From: Blastocatellia bacterium | GTDB lineage: Bacteria; Acidobacteriota; Blastocatellia; UBA7656; JADIYM01 | Assembly (NCBI GenBank): GCA_016705245.1 | Contig: JADIYM010000010.1 | Location: 1-35,000 of the forward strand | Length of the DNA stretch: 35,000 bases | Direction: 5' to 3' | Shown here: positions 1 through 7,965 of the stretch, one piece after another | Position numbering within the stretch: position 1 is the stretch's first letter | How the letters are laid out: every line of letters begins with the position of its first letter | Position numbers and translations under genes: made by a program | Notes under the pieces: model-generated | The model's input: the letters and a program-made list of their open reading frames with translations, nothing else | Told to the model about the DNA's origin: nothing | Databases searched by the model: none

Positions 1-472
1 GGACGGCCGCGGTGCCGACTCCACCGGCAGCCGCGTGGATCAGCACGGTCTGCCCCGGTTGAATGTTGCCGGCGAAATGAAGAGCGAAGTCCGCCGTGAA
101 GTAGTTCACGGGAAAGGCGGCAGCAGCCTCGGCCGACATTCCCTCGGGCCGGGCCATGACGCTCGTCGACGGGGCGACGACCTTTTCGGCATATCCGCCG
201 TGCGAGACGAGGGCCATGACCTTCTGTCCGGGAACGACCTTGGTGACCGAATCACCGACTGCCGCAACCGTGCCGGCGACTTCGAGCCCCGGAATGAACC
301 TCGGCGGCGGCCCGCCCACGTAGAGGCCCCGCCGCATCATCACATCGGCGTAATTCAATCCGCACGCTTCGATATCGATGAGTATTTCACCGGGACCGGG
401 TGTGGGATCGGGCAGATTGACGAGCTCGAGTTGGTCGGTACCGCCGAGGGCGGCTACTTCGATCGCGCGCAT
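1..472 (-). CDS. NADPH:quinone oxidoreductase (zeta-crystallin-like MDR), partial
   Basis: Minus-strand gene whose 3' part lies outside the window; 157 residues are visible. The translation starts MRAIEVAALGG and contains the GroES-like N-terminal half of a medium-chain dehydrogenase/reductase (GLNYADVMMRRG, then PGLEVAGTVAAVG near residues 60-85). The start of the Rossmann NADPH-binding motif, AAAGGVGTAAV, sits at the cut edge. No structural-zinc cysteine cluster is seen, which fits the zinc-free quinone oxidoreductase subfamily. It probably reduces quinones or other electrophilic carbonyls in the cytoplasm. The ATG at 472 is preceded by a strong AGAAGGAG ribosome site. Upstream are a palindromic repeat and the hypothetical gene ending at 679. 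The class is secure; the substrate is not known. Confidence 0.9.
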   Translation of the reverse strand, partial: MRAIEVAALGGTDQLELVNLPDPTPGPGEILIDIEACGLNYADVMMRRGLYVGGPPPRFIPGLEVAGTVAAVGDSVTKVVPGQKVMALVSHGGYAEKVVAPSTSVMARPEGMSAEAAAAFPVNYFTADFALHFAGNIQPGQTVLIHAAAGGVGTAAV

Positions 473-562
473 GCGTGTGACTCCTTCTGTTGGGTCAATT
501 GGTGGTCTTCCGGCGGAACCGAAGTGTCGCGCAACCGGGCGGCGATGCGCAAATCGGTGCCT

Positions 563-650
563 GCCTTTGCGTCTTTGCGCCTTTGCGCCTTTGCGTGAAC
601 TACTTCCTGAGAGCGAAGAAGTTCACGCAAAGGCGCAAAGACGCAGAGGC
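563..650. repeat. Long imperfect palindrome, CTTTGCG-type
   Basis: Arms at 563-602 and 619-650 are reverse complements built from the words CTTTGCGTCTTTGCGCC and its complement. The left arm has one extra 8-bp GCGCCTTT unit. The central 16 bases can form a small CTTC/GAAG hairpin. It lies between the hypothetical gene ending at 679 and the oxidoreductase starting at 472, and is the same kind of sequence as the palindrome at 8918-9012. No T-tract follows either side, so a terminator role is only possible. Confidence 0.85.
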
Positions 651-678
651 TCAGAAGGTGGACACTTCGTGCCGCGAC

Positions 679-1365
679 CTAGCGCTTGCCGAGATTGACG
701 GTGAGCGTGTCATCGGCGATTCGGGCCGACGTGCCCGGCGGAAGCGGCAGTCCCTCGTCCGGCAAACGGGTGCCAAGCTTCTTCTCGGCGATCCGTTGCA
801 GCACCGGCAATGCCCATCGTCCCGAAAACGGCACCCAGATCCTCCCGACCGAAACGCTGACGTCCGAGAAGGACAGTCGATTGTTCGCAGTCGTCAGGCC
901 AGAAAACTCGACACGCACACTCACGCGCCGGTTGCGCAGGAACGCCGGTATATCGGCAAGCAGGTCCGCATACTCCGGATTCTTGGACAGGCGAGCGCAG
1001 TCAATCGCCGCGTAGAGCGTCGCCGAGTCGAGTCCGAGGTCGACGCGGGACGCGCGCAACGCCGATGCGTCGGATGGATCGCCGAGGAACCCGTTCAGCG
1101 CTCCTTCCGACAATGTGACCTTCGGGTTCTTCGGCGGCACGTCGCCTTCGACCGACACGTAGATCTGTCGGAGCGCCGTCTTCACCTCCGCGGTACCCGA
1201 ATCCGACACCGCGACCGCCGGCGGTTCGACGAAGAGCACCCAGTCGATGACGGCGTCGAAGACCCACGGCGCGAACAGCCAGGTGAGCAGAAGTGCTCCG
1301 CCGGCGAGTCCGATGATTGAGACGCAGCCGATGCAGCCCTTCCGGGCGGTTTTCAGACCGAACAT
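679..1365 (-). CDS. Hypothetical membrane-anchored protein (228 aa)
   Basis: The family is not recognised. Residues about 14-40 form one hydrophobic segment after a short basic N-terminus with CIGC, so the protein is probably anchored in the inner membrane with the rest outside the cytoplasm. The remainder alternates hydrophobic and polar residues (VSVRVEFSGL, LSFSDVSVSVG), suggesting a beta-rich fold. The phrase VTLSEGALNGFLG resembles that of lipid-binding or DUF2140-like membrane proteins, but this is only an impression. It starts 33 bases after the leuB stop on the same strand and may be co-transcribed. No strong ribosome site is seen before the ATG. Confidence 0.7.
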   Translation of the reverse strand: MFGLKTARKGCIGCVSIIGLAGGALLLTWLFAPWVFDAVIDWVLFVEPPAVAVSDSGTAEVKTALRQIYVSVEGDVPPKNPKVTLSEGALNGFLGDPSDASALRASRVDLGLDSATLYAAIDCARLSKNPEYADLLADIPAFLRNRRVSVRVEFSGLTTANNRLSFSDVSVSVGRIWVPFSGRWALPVLQRIAEKKLGTRLPDEGLPLPPGTSARIADDTLTVNLGKR

Positions 1366-1398
1366 GCGAAGAAGGATCTCACGTGGTGCGCTCGGCGG

Positions 1399-2448
1399 TC
1401 ACGCGCGAACCCTCGCAGCGATGGCCGCACCGGCCTCCGTTGTCGACAGCGACCCGCCAACGTCCTTCGTGAGCTTCCCGTCGTTTATGGCCTCGACGAC
1501 GGCGCGCTCGATTGCATCGGCTGCGGACTTCTGGCCGAGATGCTCGAGCATGAGGCCGGCCGCGAGCACGCTTCCGATCGGATTCGCGACGTTCTTTCCC
1601 GCAAACTGCGGTGCGCTTCCGTGTACCGGCTCGAAGAGCGAGACCCGGCCGGGATTGATGTTTCCCGATCCCGCGACACCGAGGCCGCCCTGAAGCGCAG
1701 CGCCGAGGTCGGTGATTATGTCTCCGAACAGATTGTTCGTGACGATGACGTCGTATTGCCCTGGGTCGAGCACCATGAACATCGCCGTGGCGTCGATGTA
1801 CTGCGCGTTCGTCTCGATCGTCGGATGGCGCTCGCCAACCTCCTTGAAGGCTCGCCGCCAGAGATCGTGGCCATACGTCATCGCGTTCGACTTGTCGGCG
1901 AGAGTGACCTTACGACGCCCCGTACGTTCGGCGAGGTCGAACGCCGCCTCGATGATTCGCTCGACGCCTTTTCGCGTGTTCACCTCTTCCTGTATCGCGA
2001 TCTCGTCGGGAGTGCCCTTCTTGAAGATGCCGCCCATGAACGTGTAGAGCCCCTCCGTGTTCTCACGCAGCACGACGAAGTCGATGTCGGCGCAGGTCCG
2101 TCCCTTGAGCGGCGTCAGCGAATCGGCGAGCAGCTTCACCGGACGCAGATTCACGTAGAGGTCGAGCTTGAACCGCAGTCCGAGAAGGATGTCGGCCGCG
2201 TGGCGGTTGTCGGGCACGCGCGGATCGCCGACCGCCCCGAGCAGGATCGCATCGTATTCGTTCTGGAACATCTCGACGGCTCCGTCGGGGAGGCTCGTTC
2301 CGTCGCAAAGGTAACGGTCCGCGCCCCAGTCGAACGCGGTCTTCTCGATCGAGAAGCCGAACGCCGTTTCGGCCGCCTCGACAACGCGGACTGCCTCCGC
2401 GATAACTTCCTTACCGATTCCGTCGCCGGGAATGATGGCTATGCGCAT
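1399..2448 (-). CDS. leuB: 3-isopropylmalate dehydrogenase
   Basis: Cytoplasmic NAD-dependent enzyme of leucine biosynthesis that oxidises and decarboxylates 3-isopropylmalate to 2-oxoisocaproate. At 349 residues it has the usual length for the isocitrate/isopropylmalate dehydrogenase family. Visible signatures are the N-terminal IPGDGIGKEV, the substrate-binding arginines around LRFKLDLYVNLRP (residues 91-103), RENTEGLY (128-135), the catalytic lysine in LADKSNAM, the metal-binding aspartates in NNLFGDIITDLGA, and the NAD loop FEPVHGSAP. The start is supported by GAGGAG just before ATG. The RENTEG form is shared with homoisocitrate and tartrate dehydrogenases, so a related substrate cannot be excluded. 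No other leu genes are in the window. Confidence 0.9.
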   Translation of the reverse strand: MRIAIIPGDGIGKEVIAEAVRVVEAAETAFGFSIEKTAFDWGADRYLCDGTSLPDGAVEMFQNEYDAILLGAVGDPRVPDNRHAADILLGLRFKLDLYVNLRPVKLLADSLTPLKGRTCADIDFVVLRENTEGLYTFMGGIFKKGTPDEIAIQEEVNTRKGVERIIEAAFDLAERTGRRKVTLADKSNAMTYGHDLWRRAFKEVGERHPTIETNAQYIDATAMFMVLDPGQYDVIVTNNLFGDIITDLGAALQGGLGVAGSGNINPGRVSLFEPVHGSAPQFAGKNVANPIGSVLAAGLMLEHLGQKSAADAIERAVVEAINDGKLTKDVGGSLSTTEAGAAIAARVRA

Positions 2449-2721
2449 GCGCTCCTCGAGTATTCGTCAGTGTCTCGGTCCGGCCTCCCGCGGAGAAGGA
2501 GTGCCGAAGCGGACACTCTCCTACCCGGTCGGAGTGGCCGCGTCAACCACCGGCGCGACCGGGACGTGTTTGCGGCTGCGACGTTTGCCGAACCGAGCAC
2601 TCGTGCCGCGCGTAGTTCACGCAGAACAGGCAGCCACCGTTCGAACAGGACACCGCCGCGAGCCGGCTCCGCCACGGCAGGTCAAGGACCGTTCGCGTCG
2701 AATTCAAGAGAGTGCCATCAC

Positions 2722-3201
2722 GTGACCGACACACCTCCCCGCAGTCCGGGCGTGTTTTTCCCGCCTCCGCTCCTCTTCGTTCTCGGTATTGGCCTGGCCT
2801 GGCTGATTGGCCGGGCCGTGCCGCTCCCGCTCGCGCCCGACGCTCTTCGACCCGTTTCGCTCCTGGTTGGCTATGTGGCCATAGCTCTCAGTTCAGCGAC
2901 GATTACTTGGGCATTGGTGACGTTCCGCCTGGCAGACACCGGCATCTATCCGAACCAGCCGGCGACTTCCATCGTCGCTCGAGGTCCGTACCGCTTCAGC
3001 CGGAATCCCATGTACGTGGGGTTGACGGTCATGAGTCTCGGCATTGCCCTCGTCGCGAACTCGTTGTGGATGATCGCCGCATTGCCGTTTGTGCTCTGGC
3101 TGCTGACGGTGCTCGTCATTCGCCGGGAAGAGGCCTACCTCTCGAGCGCATTCGGCGAGGCATATGCCGAGTACCGCCGCTCCGTCAGACGGTGGTTGTG
3201 A
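2722..3201 (+). CDS. Isoprenylcysteine carboxyl methyltransferase-like membrane protein
   Basis: 159-residue membrane protein beginning at GTG 2722 (VTDTPPRSPGVFF). There are about four hydrophobic segments (near residues 10-30, 40-60, 95-110, 112-130). The PEMT/ICMT family signature is clear: VARGPYRFSRNPMYVG near residues 83-98 and the C-terminal EEAYLSSAFGEAYAEYRRSVRRW, which forms the SAM-binding end in this family. Such bacterial proteins are predicted to methylate small hydrophobic or lipid-linked acceptors; the substrate is unknown. The reading frame stays open far upstream (from 1540), but that part lies antisense to leuB and is not protein-like. It converges with the M28 peptidase frame, and the two open frames overlap by 17 bases. 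Confidence 0.85.
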   Translation: MTDTPPRSPGVFFPPPLLFVLGIGLAWLIGRAVPLPLAPDALRPVSLLVGYVAIALSSATITWALVTFRLADTGIYPNQPATSIVARGPYRFSRNPMYVGLTVMSLGIALVANSLWMIAALPFVLWLLTVLVIRREEAYLSSAFGEAYAEYRRSVRRWL

Positions 3202-4594
3202 CAAACCAGTTTCGTGGCCGTGCGTTTCCCGTCCAGTGGTGGGTCCGCGGCCGGCTGCGTCGCGGGGTCGGCCTGCGGCCGACGGGGACCGCCTGGACGG
3301 CCCCGATCGGCCTGGACGGGTGGCCCCGGTTCGGGTGTGGGGACGCGGGGCCCGCGGGCCGGCCGCCACTGCGGGTCCGGGTCGGCCTGCTGCCGACGGG
3401 GACCGCCCCCGCCCGCCCCCCCCCCCCCCCCCCCCCGCCCAGAACCGCGAACGCAGTGAGCGGCCGGCCTCTCCCGCCCAGTGACCGCACGCCGGCGCGC
3501 GCCGCCACCGACGTGGAGGCGCGCCCCCGCCGGGTCGGGCCCGCCGGCCGACTACCTTCGGACGATCGTAAAGATCGCCGGAAGCGAGGCATAACCGTTT
3601 CACCGACGATCTTGAGGCTCTCGGCGCTGACCTTGTCGAGCGTGTCGTCAGGCGTGTGCCAGTAGGCATTCGTCGGTCCGCCGTCACCGTACCGGTCGCG
3701 ACTCGTTCCGAACCGGAAGTCGATGAGATCGACGGCCATGACGCCCGCGGACAGGAACGGGACGTGGTCGTCTTCGATCCAGAACGTTTCATTGACGAAG
3801 TGCTTCGAATAGCCGAGCGACGCCGCGGTCTTCCATATCGCGTCCGTCAAGGCTGCCGTCGAATGACCTTCTCGCGCGATGACGAGGTCCCGATCACCGA
3901 TCATGTCGAGCAGCACCATGCTCCGGATCGTCCCGAGCTTTCCGGCTTTCTGGCGAGACGTGACGAAGTGGCGCGAGCCGTACGTGCTGTCTTCGTCCGA
4001 CCATTCGATCACCGCTTCCTCTCCGTCGAAGAAGACGAACTGAATCGAGAGCTCCGGCTTTTTCGACTTAGCCTGTCCCGCAAGCACTCGCGCGATCTCG
4101 AGCAGCGCGCCCGTCGACGACCCAGCGTCGTTCGCGCCGACGAAGTTCGCCATCCGCTTCGTGTCGTAGTGACTGCCCAGCACGACCGCGTCAGCCGACA
4201 GGCCAGGCAGTTCGGCGATCACGTTCACCATCTCGATCCTGCCGGCCGGTGTTGTCGCGGTGAACGGCTCTTCGGTGACCTTCAGGCCGTACGAAGTCAG
4301 CTCGGCCACGAGGTACCGGCGGGTCTCGGCAAGCGCCGGCGATCCAGCCGGTCTCGGGCCGAACGCCACCTGCTTGCGCACGTGCTCGAAGGCCCGGTTC
4401 GCGTCGAACTCGGTCTTTGCCATCGCGTTCCCGTTCGAATTCGCGACCGGAGAGGTCGCCGCGTTCGCGTTGCGCGCGCCCATCGTGTCGGCCTGCTGCT
4501 CTCGGCATCCCGAGTGGGGAACGAGTAGAACGGCGCTCGCGAGAAGAACGGCGCGAACGCCTGTTTGCCACACTTGGTCGGCGCTTCGACTCAT
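3185..4594 (-). CDS. M28-family metallopeptidase / glutaminyl-cyclase-like lipoprotein, C-terminus frameshifted
   Basis: Exported zinc enzyme: N-terminal lipoprotein-type signal (AVLLASAVLLVPHSGC), then an M28 catalytic domain. Zinc ligands are recognisable as H in GSHYDT, D in GANDAGSS, E in FFDGEEA, D in LLDMIGDRD and H in YWHTPDD. The domain resembles secreted glutaminyl-peptide cyclotransferases as much as aminopeptidases. The open frame is 469 residues, but from about 3589 it continues into the GC-rich repeat and becomes an Arg/Gly-rich tail including a glycine run. Adding one base near 3588-3590 restores a natural ending (SLPAIFTIVRR) and a TAG at 3554-3552, giving 347 residues. The start overlaps the upstream gene by ATGA (4591-4594), so translation is probably coupled. 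Confidence 0.85.
   Translation of the reverse strand: MSRSADQVWQTGVRAVLLASAVLLVPHSGCREQQADTMGARNANAATSPVANSNGNAMAKTEFDANRAFEHVRKQVAFGPRPAGSPALAETRRYLVAELTSYGLKVTEEPFTATTPAGRIEMVNVIAELPGLSADAVVLGSHYDTKRMANFVGANDAGSSTGALLEIARVLAGQAKSKKPELSIQFVFFDGEEAVIEWSDEDSTYGSRHFVTSRQKAGKLGTIRSMVLLDMIGDRDLVIAREGHSTAALTDAIWKTAASLGYSKHFVNETFWIEDDHVPFLSAGVMAVDLIDFRFGTSRDRYGDGGPTNAYWHTPDDTLDKVSAESLKIVGETVMPRFRRSLRSSEGSRPAGPTRRGRASTSVAARAGVRSLGGRGRPLTAFAVLGGGGGGGGRAGAVPVGSRPTRTRSGGRPAGPASPHPNRGHPSRPIGAVQAVPVGRRPTPRRSRPRTHHWTGNARPRNWFVTTTV
3230..3551. repeat. GC-rich low-complexity element with direct repeats and a 21-C run
   Basis: Nearly pure G+C stretch between the methyltransferase stop (3201) and the probable ancestral end of the M28 gene (3552). 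It holds two copies of a 29-bp direct repeat (3265-3293 and 3379-3407) differing mainly at one base. Each contains an inverted GTCGGCC/GGCCGAC-type hairpin. A homopolymer of 21 C lies at 3416-3436. Further inverted pairs such as GGCCCGCGGGCC are present. The minus-strand reading of the C run gives a glycine run in the peptidase frame. No protein-like sequence is seen on the plus strand. Confidence 0.75.
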
Positions 4595-4899
4595 AGGAAC
4601 TCGACCGTTGCGACGACTTCGGGCCCCTCGGTCTCATCGAACGACCCTGTCAATCCTGTTACACGCTGCCGCATCTGCTTTGCGTCAAGCCTGTCGATGC
4701 GCACGAACGACACGTCCGCGAGACTTGCGAGGAACACCTGCGACATTTCGTGATTATGGCCGGTATGCGATCGAACGAGCACGAAGCGCGTCGTGTCGGT
4801 GATCTGGCCGGCATCGACGGGTTCCCGAAGAATGAACTTCTCGGTCTCGCCGTTCGAGAAGCGAATGGTCAGCCGGTAATAGGTGTCGGGATTCGTCAT
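4591..4899 (-). CDS. Small hypothetical protein (102 aa) in a coupled operon
   Basis: Family not recognised. The sequence is soluble, without signal peptide or membrane segment, and looks mainly beta-stranded (YYRLTIRFSNGETEKFILREP, then TRFVLVRS). Its ATG at 4899 overlaps the stop of the ferredoxin-like gene as ATGA, and its own stop overlaps the M28 peptidase start the same way. This arrangement on both sides strongly suggests the three proteins are translated together. No catalytic motif is visible. Confidence 0.75.
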   Translation of the reverse strand: MTNPDTYYRLTIRFSNGETEKFILREPVDAGQITDTTRFVLVRSHTGHNHEMSQVFLASLADVSFVRIDRLDAKQMRQRVTGLTGSFDETEGPEVVATVEFL

Positions 4900-5697
4900 G
4901 GTCGGTCCGTTGTCTGGTCGTCAGTTGGTTCGTCCGGCTTTACGGTCGTCTCGGAAGGCGCGGATGTCGGCTCGTCGCGCTTTTTCGATTCACGAACGAC
5001 GCTGGCGGCCTGTTTCATGAGTGAGTCGACGGCCTCGTTCCCGGCCTTTAAAGAGTCCTCGAAGACCGCGCCGAAGAAGTCGCCCGCCGCCTTCAGGTTG
5101 ATCTCTAGCGCCGTCGCCAGCCGCTCGCCGGCGGGCAATTCGCCGAAGGCCTCGAGGATACGCCGGCGAATGTCATCGATGTCGGATTCAGCGCCGGTTG
5201 ACTCGTCAGTCGGCTTCTCGTCGGACGCACCGCCGCCGCACGCCTGTCCACCTTCGGCTCCCGTTCCCCAGGCCGACTTCCACGACCACGGGTCGAACCC
5301 GAACCAGCCAGCGGATCTTGCACGATCGCCGGCTTCGTCGCGATCAGCCGATTCGTTCCGTTGTGCCTGCTCGGCAGTGGCCCCTTCAGGCATCGGCGGA
5401 CGTTCGGCTGCATCGAGCACCTGGACGGTGCATTCGGCGTCGCCGGTCTTCGCCTGACATCCGAGCCGGAGACTGCTGACTACATCGGCTTCCGAGAGCA
5501 TTCGCTTCTCGGCGTCCGTGAGCGGAGAGCGAGAATGGACCGTCGACGATCCGCACTGCGCACGACGTGCACTCGCCGACACCGCCGCAGTGCAATTCGA
5601 TGTGCACACCGAGCCGCTCGGCGGCGGCGGCTATCGACGTTCCCGAGGCGACGAGACCGTCCACCCCTTGCGGTTCGAAGCGGATCTGCGAAGCCAT
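4896..5697 (-). pseudogene. 2Fe-2S ferredoxin-domain protein with long C-terminal extension, frameshifted
   Basis: The gene starts at ATG 5697 behind GGAGG. The first frame reads MASQIRFEPQG..., then HCGGVGECTSCAVRIVDGPFSL, the first three cysteines of a plant-type [2Fe-2S] ferredoxin. The fourth cysteine lies in another frame: PLTDAEKRML...RLGCQAKTG. The frames join if one base is removed near 5526-5532; 802 bases minus one is an exact codon multiple, giving 266 residues. After the ferredoxin fold (about residues 1-95) comes an acidic, low-complexity linker rich in E, A and D. A helical region follows (DDIRRRILEAFGELPAGERL...SLMKQ) with no recognised family. It would act in electron transfer, perhaps with the nearby cytochrome c. 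Whether the break is a true mutation or an assembly indel cannot be told from the sequence. Confidence 0.75.
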
Positions 5698-5741
5698 CAC
5701 GTACCTCCGTGGGCCGGTTCATCCCGGACCCGAACCTGCAG

Positions 5742-5770
5742 GGGGGCCGGTCCAGTCTGGACCGGCCCCC
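5742..5770. terminator. Strong GC hairpin between cytochrome c and ferredoxin genes
   Basis: Twelve perfectly paired bases (GGGGGCCGGTCC with its complement) around an AGTCT loop, just after the stop of the cytochrome c gene and before the ferredoxin-like start. There is no T-run on either side, so it may be a weak terminator, an mRNA 3' stabiliser or a processing site. Confidence 0.5.
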
Positions 5771-5778
5771 GCGAGCAG

Positions 5779-6255
5779 CTACTTCTTCGCTTCCGGCGTT
5801 GCTGGCTTGTTGGCCGGCATGTCCGCGGGCTTTTCAGCCGACTGGCCACCAGTTGTTTTCGCGAGCCACGCCGCGAGCAGCTTACGCTGGTCGTCCTCGA
5901 GCGGAATGATCGGCATCGTGTTGTCCTTCTCGAGCGATCGCGGATTCTTCAGATAACCTTCCCACTGTTCGGGTGTGTGCTTGTCCTTGACAGTGAAGAG
6001 ATTCGGCGCCTTGCCCGACCCCTTGCCGTCCTGACCGTGGCACAACGCGCACTTCGCCTTGAAGGCAGCGTGAGTCGCTTCGTCCATTCCCGGAAGGGCC
6101 GCGATCGCCGGGGCGGCGTTGGTGTTTGCAGGCGCGGCGTTGACGGGCTTGTTGGTGACGTTCGACACGTTCGTCGGCGTCGTCGGGTTGGAGCAAGCCA
6201 CACCGGCGACGGCGGCGGCCATGGCGAACACGAGCGAAAGCGTTCTGGTCCTCAA
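5779..6255 (-). CDS. Class I cytochrome c lipoprotein
   Basis: Small exported monoheme cytochrome c. A signal peptide (TLSLVFAMAAAVAGVAC) ends in a lipobox-like cysteine, followed by an Asn/Pro/Thr-rich flexible linker. The heme domain holds the attachment motif CALCH (KAKCALCHGQDGKG) and a likely distal methionine in NTMPIIPLEDDQ. The C-terminus is an Ala/Lys/Pro-rich tail. I chose the TTG at 6255 because GGAGGA stands just upstream and the signal peptide begins there; an in-frame ATG at 6303 would add 16 residues that do not look like part of a signal. It probably carries electrons on the outer face of the membrane. The ferredoxin operon follows on the same strand. Confidence 0.88.
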   Translation of the reverse strand: MRTRTLSLVFAMAAAVAGVACSNPTTPTNVSNVTNKPVNAAPANTNAAPAIAALPGMDEATHAAFKAKCALCHGQDGKGSGKAPNLFTVKDKHTPEQWEGYLKNPRSLEKDNTMPIIPLEDDQRKLLAAWLAKTTGGQSAEKPADMPANKPATPEAKK

Positions 6256-6447
6256 GCGGGAGGTCCTCCTCGAATGGATTGCATCGCTCGGTCCGCGCCG
6301 CACCAGCGACGCGCAAGCGATTCGTCTGAGCCTACACGACCGGCAGACCCTACGCCAACCGGCGGTTCGGGTGCCCCGAACGGGAGCGGGCGGCCTGCCG
6401 TCCCCTTGTTCCGGTATGCTGTCGGATCAGCTACGGAGGAAGGCGAC

Positions 6448-6852
6448 ATGCCGCACGAGATCTTCAAGCCCGTCATTACCTCGACACCCGTCGACGAGAT
6501 GGACCTGTATCCGCTCGACACGTTTCTCTATGAGTACCCCGGCAAGGAGATCGTCGTTTCCTTCACGATGCCGGAGTTCACCGCGATCTGCCCATTCTCG
6601 GACTTTCCGGACTTTGCGACGATCAAGCTCGATTACGTACCGAACCTCAGCTGCGTCGAATTGAAGAGCCTGAAGCTCTATGTGAACAGCTTCCGGGACG
6701 TGAGGATCTTCCACGAGCACGTGATCAATCGGATGCTCGAGGACTTCGTGGCGGCCATCGATCCGATTCGCGTCGAGATCGAAGGCGACTTCAACGTACG
6801 AGGAAACATTCACACGGTGGTGCGGGCGCGGTACGAAAGGCCGATGGAGTAG
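6448..6852 (+). CDS. queF: NADPH-dependent 7-cyano-7-deazaguanine reductase (preQ0 reductase)
   Basis: Cytoplasmic enzyme that reduces the nitrile of preQ0 to the amine preQ1 in queuosine tRNA modification. The 134-residue length matches the short single-domain QueF type. The active-site cysteine is C48 in EFTAICPFSDFPDFATI with the catalytic aspartate D55. The family NADPH/substrate motif appears as ELKSLKLY (71-78), followed by SFRDVRIFHEHV. GGAGGA lies seven bases before ATG 6448. The open frame reaches much further upstream but only as arginine-rich noise. queC, an earlier step of the same pathway, is about 5 kb away on the other strand. Confidence 0.95.
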   Translation: MPHEIFKPVITSTPVDEMDLYPLDTFLYEYPGKEIVVSFTMPEFTAICPFSDFPDFATIKLDYVPNLSCVELKSLKLYVNSFRDVRIFHEHVINRMLEDFVAAIDPIRVEIEGDFNVRGNIHTVVRARYERPME

Positions 6853-6870
6853 CCGCGCAAGAAGCTGGGG

Positions 6871-6960
6871 AGCTTCGCACACAGAGACACAAAGACACGA
6901 AGGCACAGAGAAGGCTTCTCTGTGTCTTCGTGTCTTTGTGTCTCTGTGCGCGAAGCTTCT
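6871..6960. repeat. Long palindrome, CACAGAGACACAAAGACACGAAG type
   Basis: Arms 6871-6912 and 6916-6960 are almost perfect reverse complements with a three-base loop, made of the words CACAGAGACACAAAGACACG. It follows the queF stop and precedes the 3' end of the minus-strand membrane protein gene at 7259. Transcribed RNA would fold into a hairpin of over 40 bp. There is no T-tract, but the location suits transcript-end formation for the convergent pair. Confidence 0.9.
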
Positions 6961-6978
6961 TGTTCCCATGCAAATTGC

Positions 6979-7002
6979 GGGAGCGCCCATACTGGCGCTC
7001 CC
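6979..7002. other. Small perfect hairpin in the queF-7259 gap
   Basis: GGGAGCGCC and GGCGCTCCC pair perfectly around a six-base loop. The rest of the 6961-7258 gap shows no protein-like frame, RNA gene or further repeat that I can recognise. Confidence 0.5.
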
Positions 7003-7258
7003 ACAATCGACATTCCGGCGCCTGCCGTCGCGAGGAACTGCTCATGCAACGCCTGGGCGCCCCGCCGTGCCATCCGCGGATGGGATTCCGCATTCTGGCC
7101 CGCGATCGAGACAGCGTCTGAGGAAGTCCGCCATCTCAAAGGCCCGCGTGGTGGTACGGACCTCTCAACTATCAACGGTGCTATAGACGCGGAACAGTGT
7201 CAGTTGGGTCCACATTATTTTCCGCGGGCGTCTCGGACACGGCTCCGGGAGCGAAGAG

Positions 7259-7726
7259 CTATCGGCGGCGACCCATCAGCGGCTTCCGAGATGAGCCCGG
7301 AGTCCGGTCATAGAGACGCGCTCCGGCGATGCCGCCCACGAGATAACCGACGAGCAACCCGCCCGTGTTGACGGCGAAAACTCGCCACGTCGTCGAGCCG
7401 GTCGCGACCGCAGCTGCAGCGTACAGGTGCGCGAGAATCCACGTCACGACGGCTGCAATCGAGCCCGCGCCTGCTCCGCGGCCCAGCGTCGAGCGCAATG
7501 CCGCATACAGCCACGCAATGAAGACACCGGCAATGAGGCTTGCGAGGGCCCGATAGAGCGGCAGCGCGAACGATCCGGTCAATGCTTCGCCGCGCAGCAC
7601 GGCCGACCATGGCTCCGCGTCCATGAGCATGAGCAGCGCGATGTCGCAGAGATTGATGAGAGCGCCTGCGAGCAAACCCGCCAGGGCAACGCGCGGGGCA
7701 TTGATCGTCGTAGAGAACAGGGCCAC
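7259..7726 (-). CDS. Hypothetical four-helix integral membrane protein (155 aa)
   Basis: The protein is almost wholly hydrophobic, with about four membrane segments (near residues 12-35, 55-75, 84-108, 117-135) and an Arg/Lys-rich C-terminal tail (SSRKPLMGRRR), suggesting a cytoplasmic C-terminus. Start GTG 7726 has AAGGAA seven bases upstream. No family is recognised and no charged residues within helices suggest a transport path. It converges with queF across the palindrome and is divergent from the TPR protein gene at 7966. Confidence 0.75.
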   Translation of the reverse strand: MALFSTTINAPRVALAGLLAGALINLCDIALLMLMDAEPWSAVLRGEALTGSFALPLYRALASLIAGVFIAWLYAALRSTLGRGAGAGSIAAVVTWILAHLYAAAAVATGSTTWRVFAVNTGGLLVGYLVGGIAGARLYDRTPGSSRKPLMGRRR

Positions 7727-7965
7727 GGGCGATTCCTTGTCGCCGAAACCGGCTTAATTGCTGGGGTTGGGGGAGTCCCGCCGATTGTTGGCCTTTGCGG
7801 GTTCGCGGTCAAGTCCCGTGCCGGTCTCGCGGCTCACTTTCGTTTCGCTGGCACAGTCGAATGTAAACTGTTGCAAAAGTTCGGCATTCAGAAGCAGGAC
7901 CAGTCAGGGACCGGGCGGCATCGCGTTGCAACACCCAAAGACATTCCCGGGTGCGAGGTGAAAAG

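Noticed and set aside
1540..2721. Long plus-strand open frame antisense to leuB leading into the methyltransferase gene
   Set aside because: The translation is Arg/Glu/Asp-rich without family features, and leuB on the other strand is certain. Only the part from 2722 is protein-like.
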